Shown: positions 1-5,640 of the stretch, piece after piece
Numbering within the stretch: position 1 is the stretch's first letter
How the letters are laid out: every line of letters begins with the position of its first letter
Assembly: GCA_012962365.1 (NCBI GenBank)
Contig: DTXR01000724.1
Location: 1 to 5,640, forward strand
From: Chromatiaceae bacterium
GTDB lineage: Bacteria; Pseudomonadota; Gammaproteobacteria; Chromatiales; Chromatiaceae
Reading direction: 5' to 3'
Length of the DNA stretch: 5,640 nt
Notes under the pieces: generated by a model
Databases searched by the model: none
Told to the model about the DNA's origin: nothing
What the model saw: the letters and a program-made list of their open reading frames with translations, nothing else
Made by a program: the position numbers and the translations under genes

Positions 1-806
1 CGGGCGATGGACAGGCGCTTACGGGTGTCTTCGCGTCTGGCATTACGCAGCACTTCCAGCACCTGCCAGGTGACATTGGCGTTCACCCGGTATTTACCGT
101 CTTCGCCCAACACCTCCTTGTTGTTGAGGAAATCCTCGCCGAGTCCTTCCAGCTCTTCACGAGTGAACTCCACCAGTGGTTTTGCCGCAGAAATGTTGCG
201 TTGGAATTTGAGTCCCAGCTCGTTCAGGCGGTTTTTCAGTACCTGCAGCCGGTCACGCTGTTCTTTCGGCAGATCCATGCCGTTGCGCCGATAGTCGCGC
301 AGCACAGTCTTGAGATACTTGGCGTCTTCACCGCTGACCTGGGGTTTGGTGTCCGCGAAAGCTTTGATGGCCTTGTACACATCCTGGCGGAAACTGGCAT
401 CCACGAACCACGTTTCCAGGCGCTGTGTGGCCAGCGTAGCAACATCGCGCATCTCCTTCGATGTGCTGGTTTCCTGGATGAGGTTTACGCGGTTTGCCGC
501 ACTCATCACCGGGAAGTAGGCATAGTCCAGTGCCTTTAGGGTGTTGTCGAAAGTACGGTCTTGGGGTTTGCGGCTGGCGATGGCGTCCAGCCGCTGGTCG
601 CCCACGGCGATGACGGTTTCCATGGTTGCCTGAATCTGGGCCGGCGTCTTTTCCCACTGGGGCAAGGCAAAGACGACGCCGGCCTTGTGCGCAGCTTCTT
701 GATAGGCCGCCAGTGTGTCGGGCGACTGCTGTGCTGTGACGACGCCGCTGCCGATAGCGATTGAAAAAGCCAGCATCAGTCCGGCCAGTTTTGAAGAATA
801 TGCCAT
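1..806 (-). CDS. Secreted M3-family (thimet oligopeptidase-like) zinc metallopeptidase, N-terminal part
   Basis: Partial gene: it starts at ATG 806-804 and runs off the left edge after 268 codons. The N-terminus has a basic/polar start, a hydrophobic stretch and a V-T-A signal peptidase I site near residue 25, so export to the periplasm is predicted. The rest resembles the helical N-terminal half of thimet oligopeptidase/oligopeptidase A enzymes, notably residues 164-205, which include YLKTVL, RRNGMDLP and LKFQRNIS, and residues 214-228, which include EELEGLGEDFLNN. Family members hydrolyse short peptides with one zinc held by HExxH plus a distal Glu; that site lies beyond the window, so activity cannot be judged. 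It follows the peptide-binding protein gene with only 9 bases between them, so co-transcription is very likely. Well-known bacterial M3 enzymes such as OpdA/PrlC are cytosolic, so the signal peptide is notable. Family assignment is firm; the exact subfamily is not. Confidence 0.9.
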   Translation of the reverse strand, partial: MAYSSKLAGLMLAFSIAIGSGVVTAQQSPDTLAAYQEAAHKAGVVFALPQWEKTPAQIQATMETVIAVGDQRLDAIASRKPQDRTFDNTLKALDYAYFPVMSAANRVNLIQETSTSKEMRDVATLATQRLETWFVDASFRQDVYKAIKAFADTKPQVSGEDAKYLKTVLRDYRRNGMDLPKEQRDRLQVLKNRLNELGLKFQRNISAAKPLVEFTREELEGLGEDFLNNKEVLGEDGKYRVNANVTWQVLEVLRNARREDTRKRLSIA

Positions 807-812
807 GTTCAG

Positions 813-817
813 TTCTC
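813..817 (-). promoter_or_regulatory. Ribosome binding site of the M3 peptidase gene, overlapping the upstream stop codon
   Basis: On the minus strand GAGAA lies 6 bases before the ATG at 806. It overlaps the TGA stop (818-816) of the peptide-binding protein gene, so ribosomes terminating there would sit on the next start. This supports start 806 and suggests translational coupling. The match to the Shine-Dalgarno consensus is only moderate. Confidence 0.5.
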
Positions 818-2417
818 AGTGTTTGGTGATGTAGAGGTCTTTGCTGTAGTTGTGATCCAGCACATTGGGCACATAGTTACCTACCCAGGGTTTGATCAGG
901 TGGCTGGACACATAGGAATAGATGGGCATGACAGGATGATCCCGCAGCACCAGCTTCTCGGCCTGTCGCATGAGGTCGAAGCGTTTTTCCGGGTCGACTT
1001 CTGTACTGGCCTGTTGCAACAGGGCATCGTACTCGGGATTGTTATAGGCTGAATCGTTGAGTCCGTGCTTGCTGTGCAGGATCTCCATGAAGTTGTAGGG
1101 ATCATTGTAGTCGCCGATCCAGCCCGCGCGAAACACCTGAGTTACCTGCTTCTGCTTGCGGTTCTCCAGGAACACCTTCCATTCTTCGTTGACCAGTTTC
1201 GTCTTCACACCCAGAGCCTGCTTCCACATGGCGGCGATGGCGATTGCCAGCTTCTTGTGATTCTCGCTGGTGTTGTAACGGATTTCCACGGTCAGCGGGT
1301 TGGCCCGGGAATAACCGGCTTCCGCGTACAGCCTGCGGGCTTCTGCCACGCGTTTTTTCTGGGGCCAGTCGGCGTAGTCGAATCGTGCCGCTTCATAGCC
1401 GTTGATGCCGGGAGGCACCCAGGAATAAAGGGGCTTCTCTCCCAGGCCGGTGATGCGCCTGGTGATGATCTCCCGGTTGATGGCCATGGAAAGGGCGCGG
1501 CGCAGCTTGAGGTTGTCCTTGAAAGGTGGCCGGGTGAGGTTGAAGCCGAAGTAATAGCTGCCCAGGTAGGGCGCTACCTGCAACTCATTGGCCAGATTTT
1601 TTTTGATCCACTTAATCTGCTGGCTGGGCACGTCCTCGGTACGGTCGATTTCACCGGCACGGTAGCGCTTGAGTTCCGTGGACTGATCTTCGATGGGGTA
1701 ATAGTAAACCGTGTCGATGATGGTATCGGCGTTGTCCCAGTAGTTGGGATTGCGTTCGAGTTTGATATGGGATTGGATCACCCATTCCTTCAGCACATAG
1801 GCGCCATTGGAGACCATCTTTCCCGGCCGGGAGAACTGGCCGCCGTGGGCCTCCGCGCTGGCCCGGTGAACGGGGTAGGTGCTGGAGTGGTTCAGCAGGC
1901 CCAGGAAGTAGGGTGTGCTGGCTTTCAGGCGGATTTCCAGTGTGTAATCATCCAGTGCCTTCACGCCCAGATTTTCTACGGGTTGCTCGCCGGCGATGAC
2001 AGCTTCGGCATTGCTTATGGGGGCGAGGATCTGGGAATATTTGGAGGCAGTGGCAGGGTCCACGGAACGGCGCAGGCCATAGACGAAATCATGGGCGGTG
2101 ACGGGATCGCCGTTGGACCACTTTGCATCCTTGCGGATGCGGAAGACATAGGTCTTGCCATCGTCACCGATCTCCCAGGATTCGGCCGTACCGGGGATCA
2201 CCTTGCCATCCGGTGCTTCTATGGTTAGACCTTCATAGAGATCGCGTAGGATGTTGGAAGAAGGTACGCCTTCGGCCTTGTGGGGGTCCAGGGTCTGTAC
2301 TTCGGCACCGTTACCTCGGTGCAGCACCTGTTCTTTCGCCAGATTGTCCGGTCGGGAAAAGACGATACCGGAATACATCAAGACGGTGGTGAGCAACAGC
2401 AGCGTCAGCCTGTGCAT
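816..2417 (-). CDS. oppA: OppA/MppA-family periplasmic oligopeptide-binding protein (ABC transporter SBP family 5)
   Basis: A 533-residue substrate-binding protein, close to the length of E. coli OppA. It has a Sec signal peptide (residues 1 to about 21, hydrophobic LTLLLLTTVLMYSGIVF) with no lipobox Cys, so it should be a free periplasmic protein. Family motifs run in order: TLDPHKAEGVPSSNILRDLYEG (43-63), KDAKWSNGDPVTAHDFVY (96-113), VSNGAYVLKEW (202-212), YNTSENHKKLAIA (381-393), RAGWIGDYNDP (430-440) and IKPWVGNY (508-515). Asp436 corresponds to the OppA aspartate that binds the peptide alpha-amino group. It would pass peptides to an inner-membrane permease, but no permease or ATPase genes are in the window. 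The protein has no cysteines, so the disulfide reported for enterobacterial OppA is missing. It lies 70 bases downstream of mltD and 9 bases upstream of an M3 peptidase gene. The murein-tripeptide binder MppA is an alternative identity; the symbol is family-level only. Confidence 0.92.
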   Translation of the reverse strand: MHRLTLLLLTTVLMYSGIVFSRPDNLAKEQVLHRGNGAEVQTLDPHKAEGVPSSNILRDLYEGLTIEAPDGKVIPGTAESWEIGDDGKTYVFRIRKDAKWSNGDPVTAHDFVYGLRRSVDPATASKYSQILAPISNAEAVIAGEQPVENLGVKALDDYTLEIRLKASTPYFLGLLNHSSTYPVHRASAEAHGGQFSRPGKMVSNGAYVLKEWVIQSHIKLERNPNYWDNADTIIDTVYYYPIEDQSTELKRYRAGEIDRTEDVPSQQIKWIKKNLANELQVAPYLGSYYFGFNLTRPPFKDNLKLRRALSMAINREIITRRITGLGEKPLYSWVPPGINGYEAARFDYADWPQKKRVAEARRLYAEAGYSRANPLTVEIRYNTSENHKKLAIAIAAMWKQALGVKTKLVNEEWKVFLENRKQKQVTQVFRAGWIGDYNDPYNFMEILHSKHGLNDSAYNNPEYDALLQQASTEVDPEKRFDLMRQAEKLVLRDHPVMPIYSYVSSHLIKPWVGNYVPNVLDHNYSKDLYITKH

Positions 2418-2423
2418 AAGTGA

Positions 2424-2428
2424 TCCTC
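2424..2428 (-). promoter_or_regulatory. Ribosome binding site of the OppA-like gene
   Basis: On the minus strand GAGGA stands 6 bases before the ATG at 2417, a near-ideal Shine-Dalgarno sequence and spacing. It fixes the start that gives a complete signal peptide. The 70-base gap between mltD and this gene (2418-2487) shows no hairpin followed by a T-run, so read-through from mltD is expected. Confidence 0.75.
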
Positions 2429-2487
2429 AGTGGATAGATTGAGTAGGAATCGAAAGCCTTGTGGCAACCGGGCAGCGCGTGCGCCGA

Positions 2488-3831
2488 TTAGAGGGTTCTT
2501 ACCACGGTGAGTTTCTGACCGGGTTTCAGCCTGTCTCCGGCGAGCTGGTTCCATTTTTTCAGATCCGCGATTTTTACACCAAACTGCTTGGCGATGGCGT
2601 ACAACGAGTCCCCTTTCCTGACCTTGTAGCGAACCTTCCTGTTGCTGCGCGATGCGACGTGAAGCGGTGCTGTCGTAGCACTGTCTGACAGGGGAATCAT
2701 CAGGTGGGCGCCTGCGCGGATACGATGGTTTTTCAATTGATTTGCCTGCATCAGGGCCTGCACGCTGACGCCATGGTGTCTGGCGATCCTGCCCAGGTTA
2801 TCACCGGGACGGATGCGGTAACGTGTCCAGCGCATCCGCTGGTCTTTCGGGAGCAGGGCGAGATTCCAGGAGAACTGTTCAGCCTTGTCCGCAGGCAGCA
2901 ACAGGTAATGCGGGCCTTCGGGGTGTGTTGCCCAGCGGTTGAAACCGGCGTTGAGCAGCAGCAGCTCGTCTGTGCTCATGCCTGCCAGCTCTGCGGCGAC
3001 CTTGAGGTCGATCTGTGTACCGATATCGACCTTGACAAAGCGCCGTTCATTCTCGATAGGAGGCAGCACCATGCCATATTGCTCCGGCTGACCAATAATG
3101 TGCGAGAGCGCCAGCAGCCGGGGGACGTATTGCCGGGTTTCTGCGGGCAGATCCAGCGACCAGAAGTCGCTGGGCTTGTCCTGTTCCAGATTCCTGCGGA
3201 TAGCCCGGGCGACGGTACCGCCGCCGGCGTTGTAGGCCGCGATGGCCAGCAGCCAGTCACCGTCGAAACGCTTGTTCAGCTTTTGCAGATAGTCCAGCGC
3301 CGCCTCGGTGGACGCCAGTGGATCCCGGCGCGCGTCGTACCACCAATCCTGTTTTAGGCCGAAATAGCGTCCGGTAGCTGGCATGAACTGCCATAGACCG
3401 GCGGCGCCATGGTGTGAGTAAGCTGTGGGGCGAAAGCCGCTTTCCACACCAGGCAGCAGCGCAATTTCAGATGGCATCCCGCGTTTTCTCACTTCCTGAA
3501 GGATGTGATAAAGAAACGGTTCGCCTTTTTTAAGTTGGCGGACGAGGGAATCGCCTCTGTCAATAAAGACTTGTATCTCCTTGTCGATATGGGTATGCGC
3601 CACATCCTGAAGCTGAAATCCCCGGGCCAGTTGTTGCCAAAGATTCAGGGGTATCGGGGGGGCAGGGATATCGGGCTCGGCAGCTTCGAAGGCTTCGAGC
3701 AGCTCGACGATTTGCTGATCGGTGGCGGCAGGCGCTGCGGCTGCTGCCGGGGGTGCCTGCTTCTGCGGATTACTCACGCAGCCGGCAAGCAAAATGAGAA
3801 AAGGCGGAAGAAACAGAGGCCGATAAGTCAT
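2488..3831 (-). CDS. mltD: Membrane-bound lytic murein transglycosylase D (outer-membrane lipoprotein)
   Basis: Cleaves the MurNAc-GlcNAc bond of peptidoglycan, forming 1,6-anhydro-MurNAc ends, at the inner face of the outer membrane. I start it at ATG 3831 (447 residues; E. coli MltD is 452). From there the protein opens with a lipoprotein signal ending in the lipobox LAGC (Cys18), and Val at +2 favours the outer membrane. An in-frame ATG at 3906 adds 25 residues and puts the signal internally, so it is less likely. After an Ala/Pro-rich linker (26-36) comes the goose-lysozyme-like SLT domain: LLPGVESGF with probable catalytic Glu130, GLWQFMPATGRYFGLK (145-160), YDARRDP (165-171) and AIAAYNAGGG (196-205). 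Two C-terminal LysM modules (about 337-380 and 401-444) bind peptidoglycan. It is first in the leftward unit and diverges from the methyltransferase operon. No strong Shine-Dalgarno precedes 3831. The identification is firm. Confidence 0.95.
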   Translation of the reverse strand: MTYRPLFLPPFLILLAGCVSNPQKQAPPAAAAAPAATDQQIVELLEAFEAAEPDIPAPPIPLNLWQQLARGFQLQDVAHTHIDKEIQVFIDRGDSLVRQLKKGEPFLYHILQEVRKRGMPSEIALLPGVESGFRPTAYSHHGAAGLWQFMPATGRYFGLKQDWWYDARRDPLASTEAALDYLQKLNKRFDGDWLLAIAAYNAGGGTVARAIRRNLEQDKPSDFWSLDLPAETRQYVPRLLALSHIIGQPEQYGMVLPPIENERRFVKVDIGTQIDLKVAAELAGMSTDELLLLNAGFNRWATHPEGPHYLLLPADKAEQFSWNLALLPKDQRMRWTRYRIRPGDNLGRIARHHGVSVQALMQANQLKNHRIRAGAHLMIPLSDSATTAPLHVASRSNRKVRYKVRKGDSLYAIAKQFGVKIADLKKWNQLAGDRLKPGQKLTVVRTL

Positions 3832-3871
3832 GAAGTATTGTGCCAAGCTGAAAAACCCATAAATTCCGTCA

Positions 3872-3900
3872 ACTATACGAAAATCCCCGTGATTATTCCA
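3872..3900 (-). promoter_or_regulatory. Candidate sigma-70 promoter of mltD
   Basis: On the minus strand TGGAAT (3900-3895, 3 of 6 matches to the -35 consensus) and TATAGT (3877-3872, 5 of 6 to the -10) are separated by 17 bases. Initiation would fall near 3865, leaving about 34 untranslated bases before the ATG at 3831. A start there lies downstream of the alternative ATG at 3906, which agrees with the shorter lipoprotein form of MltD. The -35 is weak, so this is a prediction. Confidence 0.4.
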
Positions 3901-3948
3901 CTGCAAAGCCCGATGTTCTGCTCACCCCGATGGAATCATGGATTCAGG

Positions 3949-3976
3949 TTCACAACAGGGCGTAAACCTCTACAAT
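3949..3976 (+). promoter_or_regulatory. Sigma-70 promoter of the methyltransferase-rnhA-dnaQ operon, possibly leaderless
   Basis: TTCACA (3949-3954) and TACAAT (3971-3976) each differ from the sigma-70 consensus by one base and are 16 bases apart. Transcription would begin at about 3982-3984, at or within a base or two of the ATG at 3984. No purine-rich Shine-Dalgarno precedes that ATG, so the transcript may be leaderless. An in-frame TAA at 3963-3965, with no start codon after it before 3984, rules out an upstream start. Confidence 0.6.
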
Positions 3977-3983
3977 AGCTAAC

Positions 3984-4748
3984 ATGAAAAATGGTCTCGA
4001 TTACGGGCAACAGGTCGCCGCGCTGAACCAGTGGTTCGAAACCGACCTGGGGAACATGGTGCTGGAACAGGAATCTCTGGTGCTGCAGCAACTTGTCAGT
4101 AGGCTATTCGGCTATTACATGCTGGAGCTGGGATTGTTGTGCCATCCACTGGACTATATGCAGACTTCCCCGATCCGTAGTTTCGTGCGGGCAGGTCCCT
4201 GTCACGATGAGCAAAGCGAACTCGTGGCATTGCCAGAACAACTGCCTCTGGCGACCGACTATATCGACGCCGTCGTGTTGCCCCACACGCTGGATTTCGT
4301 GGTGGATCCCCGTCAGGTACTACGGGAAGTCGATCGCATCCTGATTCCCGAAGGCCGGGTGATCATCACCGGCTTCAATCCCTATAGCCTGTGGGGGTTG
4401 TGGCGGGCGATGCCCGGTTCGGGACGCTGCCTGCCCTGGAAAGGACATTTCATCCCCTATGCGCGAATGCAGGACTGGCTGTCCCTGCTGGGCTTCGAAG
4501 TGGAGCAGACCCAGCCTCTGCTGTTTCGCCCGCCTTGGAAAAAGGCTTTTCTCAAACAGCGCTTTCCCCGGCTGGATCGAATCGGACAGCGCTTCTGGCC
4601 GTGGTCTGCAGGGGTGTATGTTATCGTTGCCGTGAAAAGGGTTTCCACCCTGACACCTGTGCGGCCTCGCTGGCGCCTGGAGCGAAAGCTGCGAAAGGCC
4701 GTGGTGCAACCCCTCGCCAACTGTACTCAGGGCAGGCTGGAAAAATGA
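3984..4748 (+). CDS. YafS-like class I SAM-dependent methyltransferase
   Basis: A 254-residue protein resembling E. coli YafS and its homologues, which sit beside rnhA and dnaQ in gammaproteobacteria. The N-terminal [14 protein letters not shown] (17-30) is typical of the group. The Methyltransf_11-like core continues through [10 protein letters not shown] (46-55, the place of motif I), [20 protein letters not shown] (87-106), [24 protein letters not shown] (110-133) and [15 protein letters not shown] (159-173). The first SAM-binding loop lacks the usual G-x-G-x-G, which weakens any claim about cofactor use; YafS itself seems similarly divergent. The C-terminal tail (about 218-254) is Arg/Lys-rich and basic. 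Substrate and role are unknown, and it is probably cytoplasmic. It is the first gene of the rightward unit, and its TGA overlaps the rnhA ATG by four bases. The start is the first one possible after an in-frame stop. The family call is good; the function is open. Confidence 0.88.
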   Translation: MKNGLDYGQQVAALNQWFETDLGNMVLEQESLVLQQLVSRLFGYYMLELGLLCHPLDYMQTSPIRSFVRAGPCHDEQSELVALPEQLPLATDYIDAVVLPHTLDFVVDPRQVLREVDRILIPEGRVIITGFNPYSLWGLWRAMPGSGRCLPWKGHFIPYARMQDWLSLLGFEVEQTQPLLFRPPWKKAFLKQRFPRLDRIGQRFWPWSAGVYVIVAVKRVSTLTPVRPRWRLERKLRKAVVQPLANCTQGRLEK

Positions 4749-5185
4749 GCGAAAAACAAGTAACCCTGTATACCGACGGTGCATGCAAGGGTAATCCGGG
4801 GCCCGGAGGCTGGGGCGCCCTGCTGCGCTATGGCGATGTGGAGAAGGAGCTCTGGGGTGGTGAAGTGACCACCACCAACAACCGCATGGAGTTGCGGGCG
4901 GTCATCGAGGGGCTTTCCGCATTGACCCGGCCCAGCAGGATCACCATCGTCACCGATTCCCAGTACGTGAAGAACGGCATGAGCCAATGGATACACAACT
5001 GGAAACGCAATGGCTGGAAAACGGCCGCCCGCAAACCGGTGAAGAATGCTGATCTGTGGCAACAGCTGGATGCCCTGGTGCAGCAGCATGATGTGCACTG
5101 GGAGTGGGTGAAAGGCCACAGTGGACACCCCGAAAATGAACGGGCGGACGAGCTTGCAAACCGGGGCATCGAGGAACTGGCATGA
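4745..5185 (+). CDS. rnhA: Ribonuclease HI
   Basis: Cuts the RNA strand of RNA-DNA hybrids, removing primers and R-loops, using two metal ions in the cytoplasm. The 146-residue product is near the 155 of the E. coli enzyme. All four carboxylates are present: Asp11 in [16 protein letters not shown], Glu49 in [13 protein letters not shown], Asp71 in [11 protein letters not shown] and Asp135 in NERADELA. The catalytic-loop histidine is His125 in [12 protein letters not shown]. The basic handle region (about 80-100, [20 protein letters not shown]) that grips the hybrid is intact. The open frame extends back to 4391, but that part overlaps the methyltransferase gene in another frame. ATG 4745 gives the family N-terminus and overlaps the upstream stop as ATGA. 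The Shine-Dalgarno is weak (CAGG at 4733-4736), so coupled translation is likely. The identification is essentially certain. Confidence 0.98.
   Translation: MSEKQVTLYTDGACKGNPGPGGWGALLRYGDVEKELWGGEVTTTNNRMELRAVIEGLSALTRPSRITIVTDSQYVKNGMSQWIHNWKRNGWKTAARKPVKNADLWQQLDALVQQHDVHWEWVKGHSGHPENERADELANRGIEELA
5171..5175 (+). promoter_or_regulatory. Ribosome binding site of dnaQ, inside rnhA
   Basis: GAGGA stands 6 bases before the dnaQ ATG at 5182, within the last codons of rnhA. It is a strong Shine-Dalgarno at ideal spacing. It supports the choice of start and suggests dnaQ can be initiated efficiently and not only by re-initiation at the ATGA overlap. Confidence 0.7.
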
Positions 5186-5640
5186 GCAGACAAATCGTAC
5201 TGGACACGGAAACCACGGGACTGGAGCCTTCCCAGGGACACCGGATCATCGAGATCGGCTGTGTGGAGCTGATCGAACGCCGCGCGACGGGAAACGATTT
5301 TCACCAGTACCTGCAGCCGGATCGCGAAATCGATGCCGGGGCCGTGGAAGTACACGGTATCACCAATGAATTTCTTGCCGACAAGCCTCGTTTCGAAGAC
5401 GTGGTGCAGGATTTCATGGACTACATCCGGGGAGCCGAGCTGATCATTCACAATGCGCCTTTTGATGTGGGCTTCATCGATGCGGAATTGCTGCGCTTGC
5501 AGAACTGGAACCGCCTGGACAGTTATTGCAGCATCACTGATACCCTGGTGATGGCGCGGCAGAAACATCCCGGGCAACGCAACAGCCTGGATGCCCTGTG
5601 TGGACGCTACGACATCGACAACTCCCAGCGGCAGAAACAC
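5182..5640 (+). CDS. dnaQ: DNA polymerase III epsilon subunit (3'-5' proofreading exonuclease), N-terminal part
   Basis: Proofreading subunit of the replicative polymerase core, a DEDDh exonuclease. The first 153 codons are in the window and the gene continues past the right edge. Exo I is VLDTETTG with Asp8 and Glu10, and Exo II is [11 protein letters not shown] with Asp95. The very last codon, His153 after NSQRQK, aligns with the catalytic His162 of E. coli, so only the final aspartate of the HGALLDA-type motif and the C-terminal polymerase-binding segment are outside. [10 protein letters not shown] (78-87) and RNSLDALC (133-140) are near-identical to E. coli. The N-terminus is a few residues shorter than in E. 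coli, with a shorter loop after Exo I. The start overlaps the rnhA stop as ATGA and has a strong ribosome binding site. In E. coli rnhA and dnaQ are divergent; here they run the same way, as in pseudomonads. The identification is firm. Confidence 0.97.
   Translation, partial: MSRQIVLDTETTGLEPSQGHRIIEIGCVELIERRATGNDFHQYLQPDREIDAGAVEVHGITNEFLADKPRFEDVVQDFMDYIRGAELIIHNAPFDVGFIDAELLRLQNWNRLDSYCSITDTLVMARQKHPGQRNSLDALCGRYDIDNSQRQKH

Larger units (their letters stand above)
3832..3983. promoter_or_regulatory. Divergent intergenic region between mltD and the methyltransferase operon
   Basis: This 152-bp spacer is the only sizeable non-coding stretch in the window and must carry promoters for both units. 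It is more A+T-rich near its ends than the genes around it. I see a good sigma-70-like promoter towards the plus strand and a moderate one towards mltD. There is no clear operator palindrome, riboswitch or terminator. No gloB reading frame or remnant is recognisable, although gloB occupies this place in E. coli and, as I recall, in Pseudomonas. Confidence 0.7.

Noticed and set aside
1065..2228. A 387-codon plus-strand open frame lying antisense to the OppA-like gene.
   Set aside because: It mirrors the codons of a well-supported gene on the other strand, shows no recognisable motif, and long antisense frames are common in G+C-rich genes with biased third positions.
2418..2487. A promoter or terminator between mltD and the OppA-like gene (minus-strand TTGCCA at 2467-2462 and a GC-rich GCGCACGCGC stretch).
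   Set aside because: No acceptable -10 lies at the right distance from TTGCCA (best is CTCAAT, 3 of 6), and the GC-rich stretch has too small a loop and no T-run.
2704..3357. A 217-codon plus-strand open frame inside mltD.
   Set aside because: It is antisense to the conserved SLT and LysM coding region and has no family resemblance or ribosome binding site of note.
3832..3906. A longer MltD starting at ATG 3906.
   Set aside because: It would bury the lipoprotein signal 25 residues inside the protein, and the candidate mltD promoter lies downstream of that ATG.
4391..4744. A possible 118-residue N-terminal extension of RNase HI, which is open in frame.
   Set aside because: It overlaps the methyltransferase gene in another frame; the internal ATG at 4745 gives the standard RNase HI N-terminus and a typical ATGA junction.
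4828..5640. A 270-codon minus-strand open frame across rnhA and dnaQ.
   Set aside because: It is antisense to two genes whose catalytic motifs are all intact, and its translation shows no recognisable domain.

Overview
The window looks like ordinary chromosomal DNA from a gammaproteobacterium. The evidence is the conserved neighbourhood mltD / yafS-like methyltransferase / rnhA / dnaQ, protein sequences close to the enterobacterial and pseudomonad families, a moderately high G+C content, and an outer-membrane type lipoprotein. I cannot name a genus. There are no RNA genes, insertion sequences, CRISPR arrays or notable repeats. Coding density is very high.

Layout: two divergent transcription units meet at an intergenic region of about 150 bp (3832-3983). 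Leftwards (minus strand) run mltD (membrane-bound lytic transglycosylase D, 2488-3831), then an OppA/MppA-family periplasmic peptide-binding protein (816-2417), then the 5' part of a gene for a secreted thimet-oligopeptidase-like M3 metallopeptidase (806 to the left edge, truncated before its zinc site). Rightwards (plus strand) run a YafS-like SAM-dependent methyltransferase (3984-4748), rnhA (RNase HI, 4745-5185) and dnaQ (DNA polymerase III epsilon, from 5182 to the right edge). The last three are joined by two 4-base ATGA stop/start overlaps.

How the genes may work together: the right-hand unit holds two DNA replication and maintenance enzymes behind a poorly understood methyltransferase. 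The left-hand unit is the more suggestive. An outer-membrane murein-cleaving enzyme, an oligopeptide or murein-peptide binding protein and an exported oligopeptidase all act in the cell envelope and could form a peptide release, capture and trimming unit. That grouping is an inference from gene order. No permease or ATPase genes are in view.

I found no convincing undescribed system. The points most worth a second look are a strong promoter-like sequence so close to the methyltransferase ATG that the mRNA may be leaderless, the absence of gloB from its usual place between mltD and the methyltransferase, the envelope peptide cluster, and a methyltransferase without a canonical glycine-rich SAM loop.
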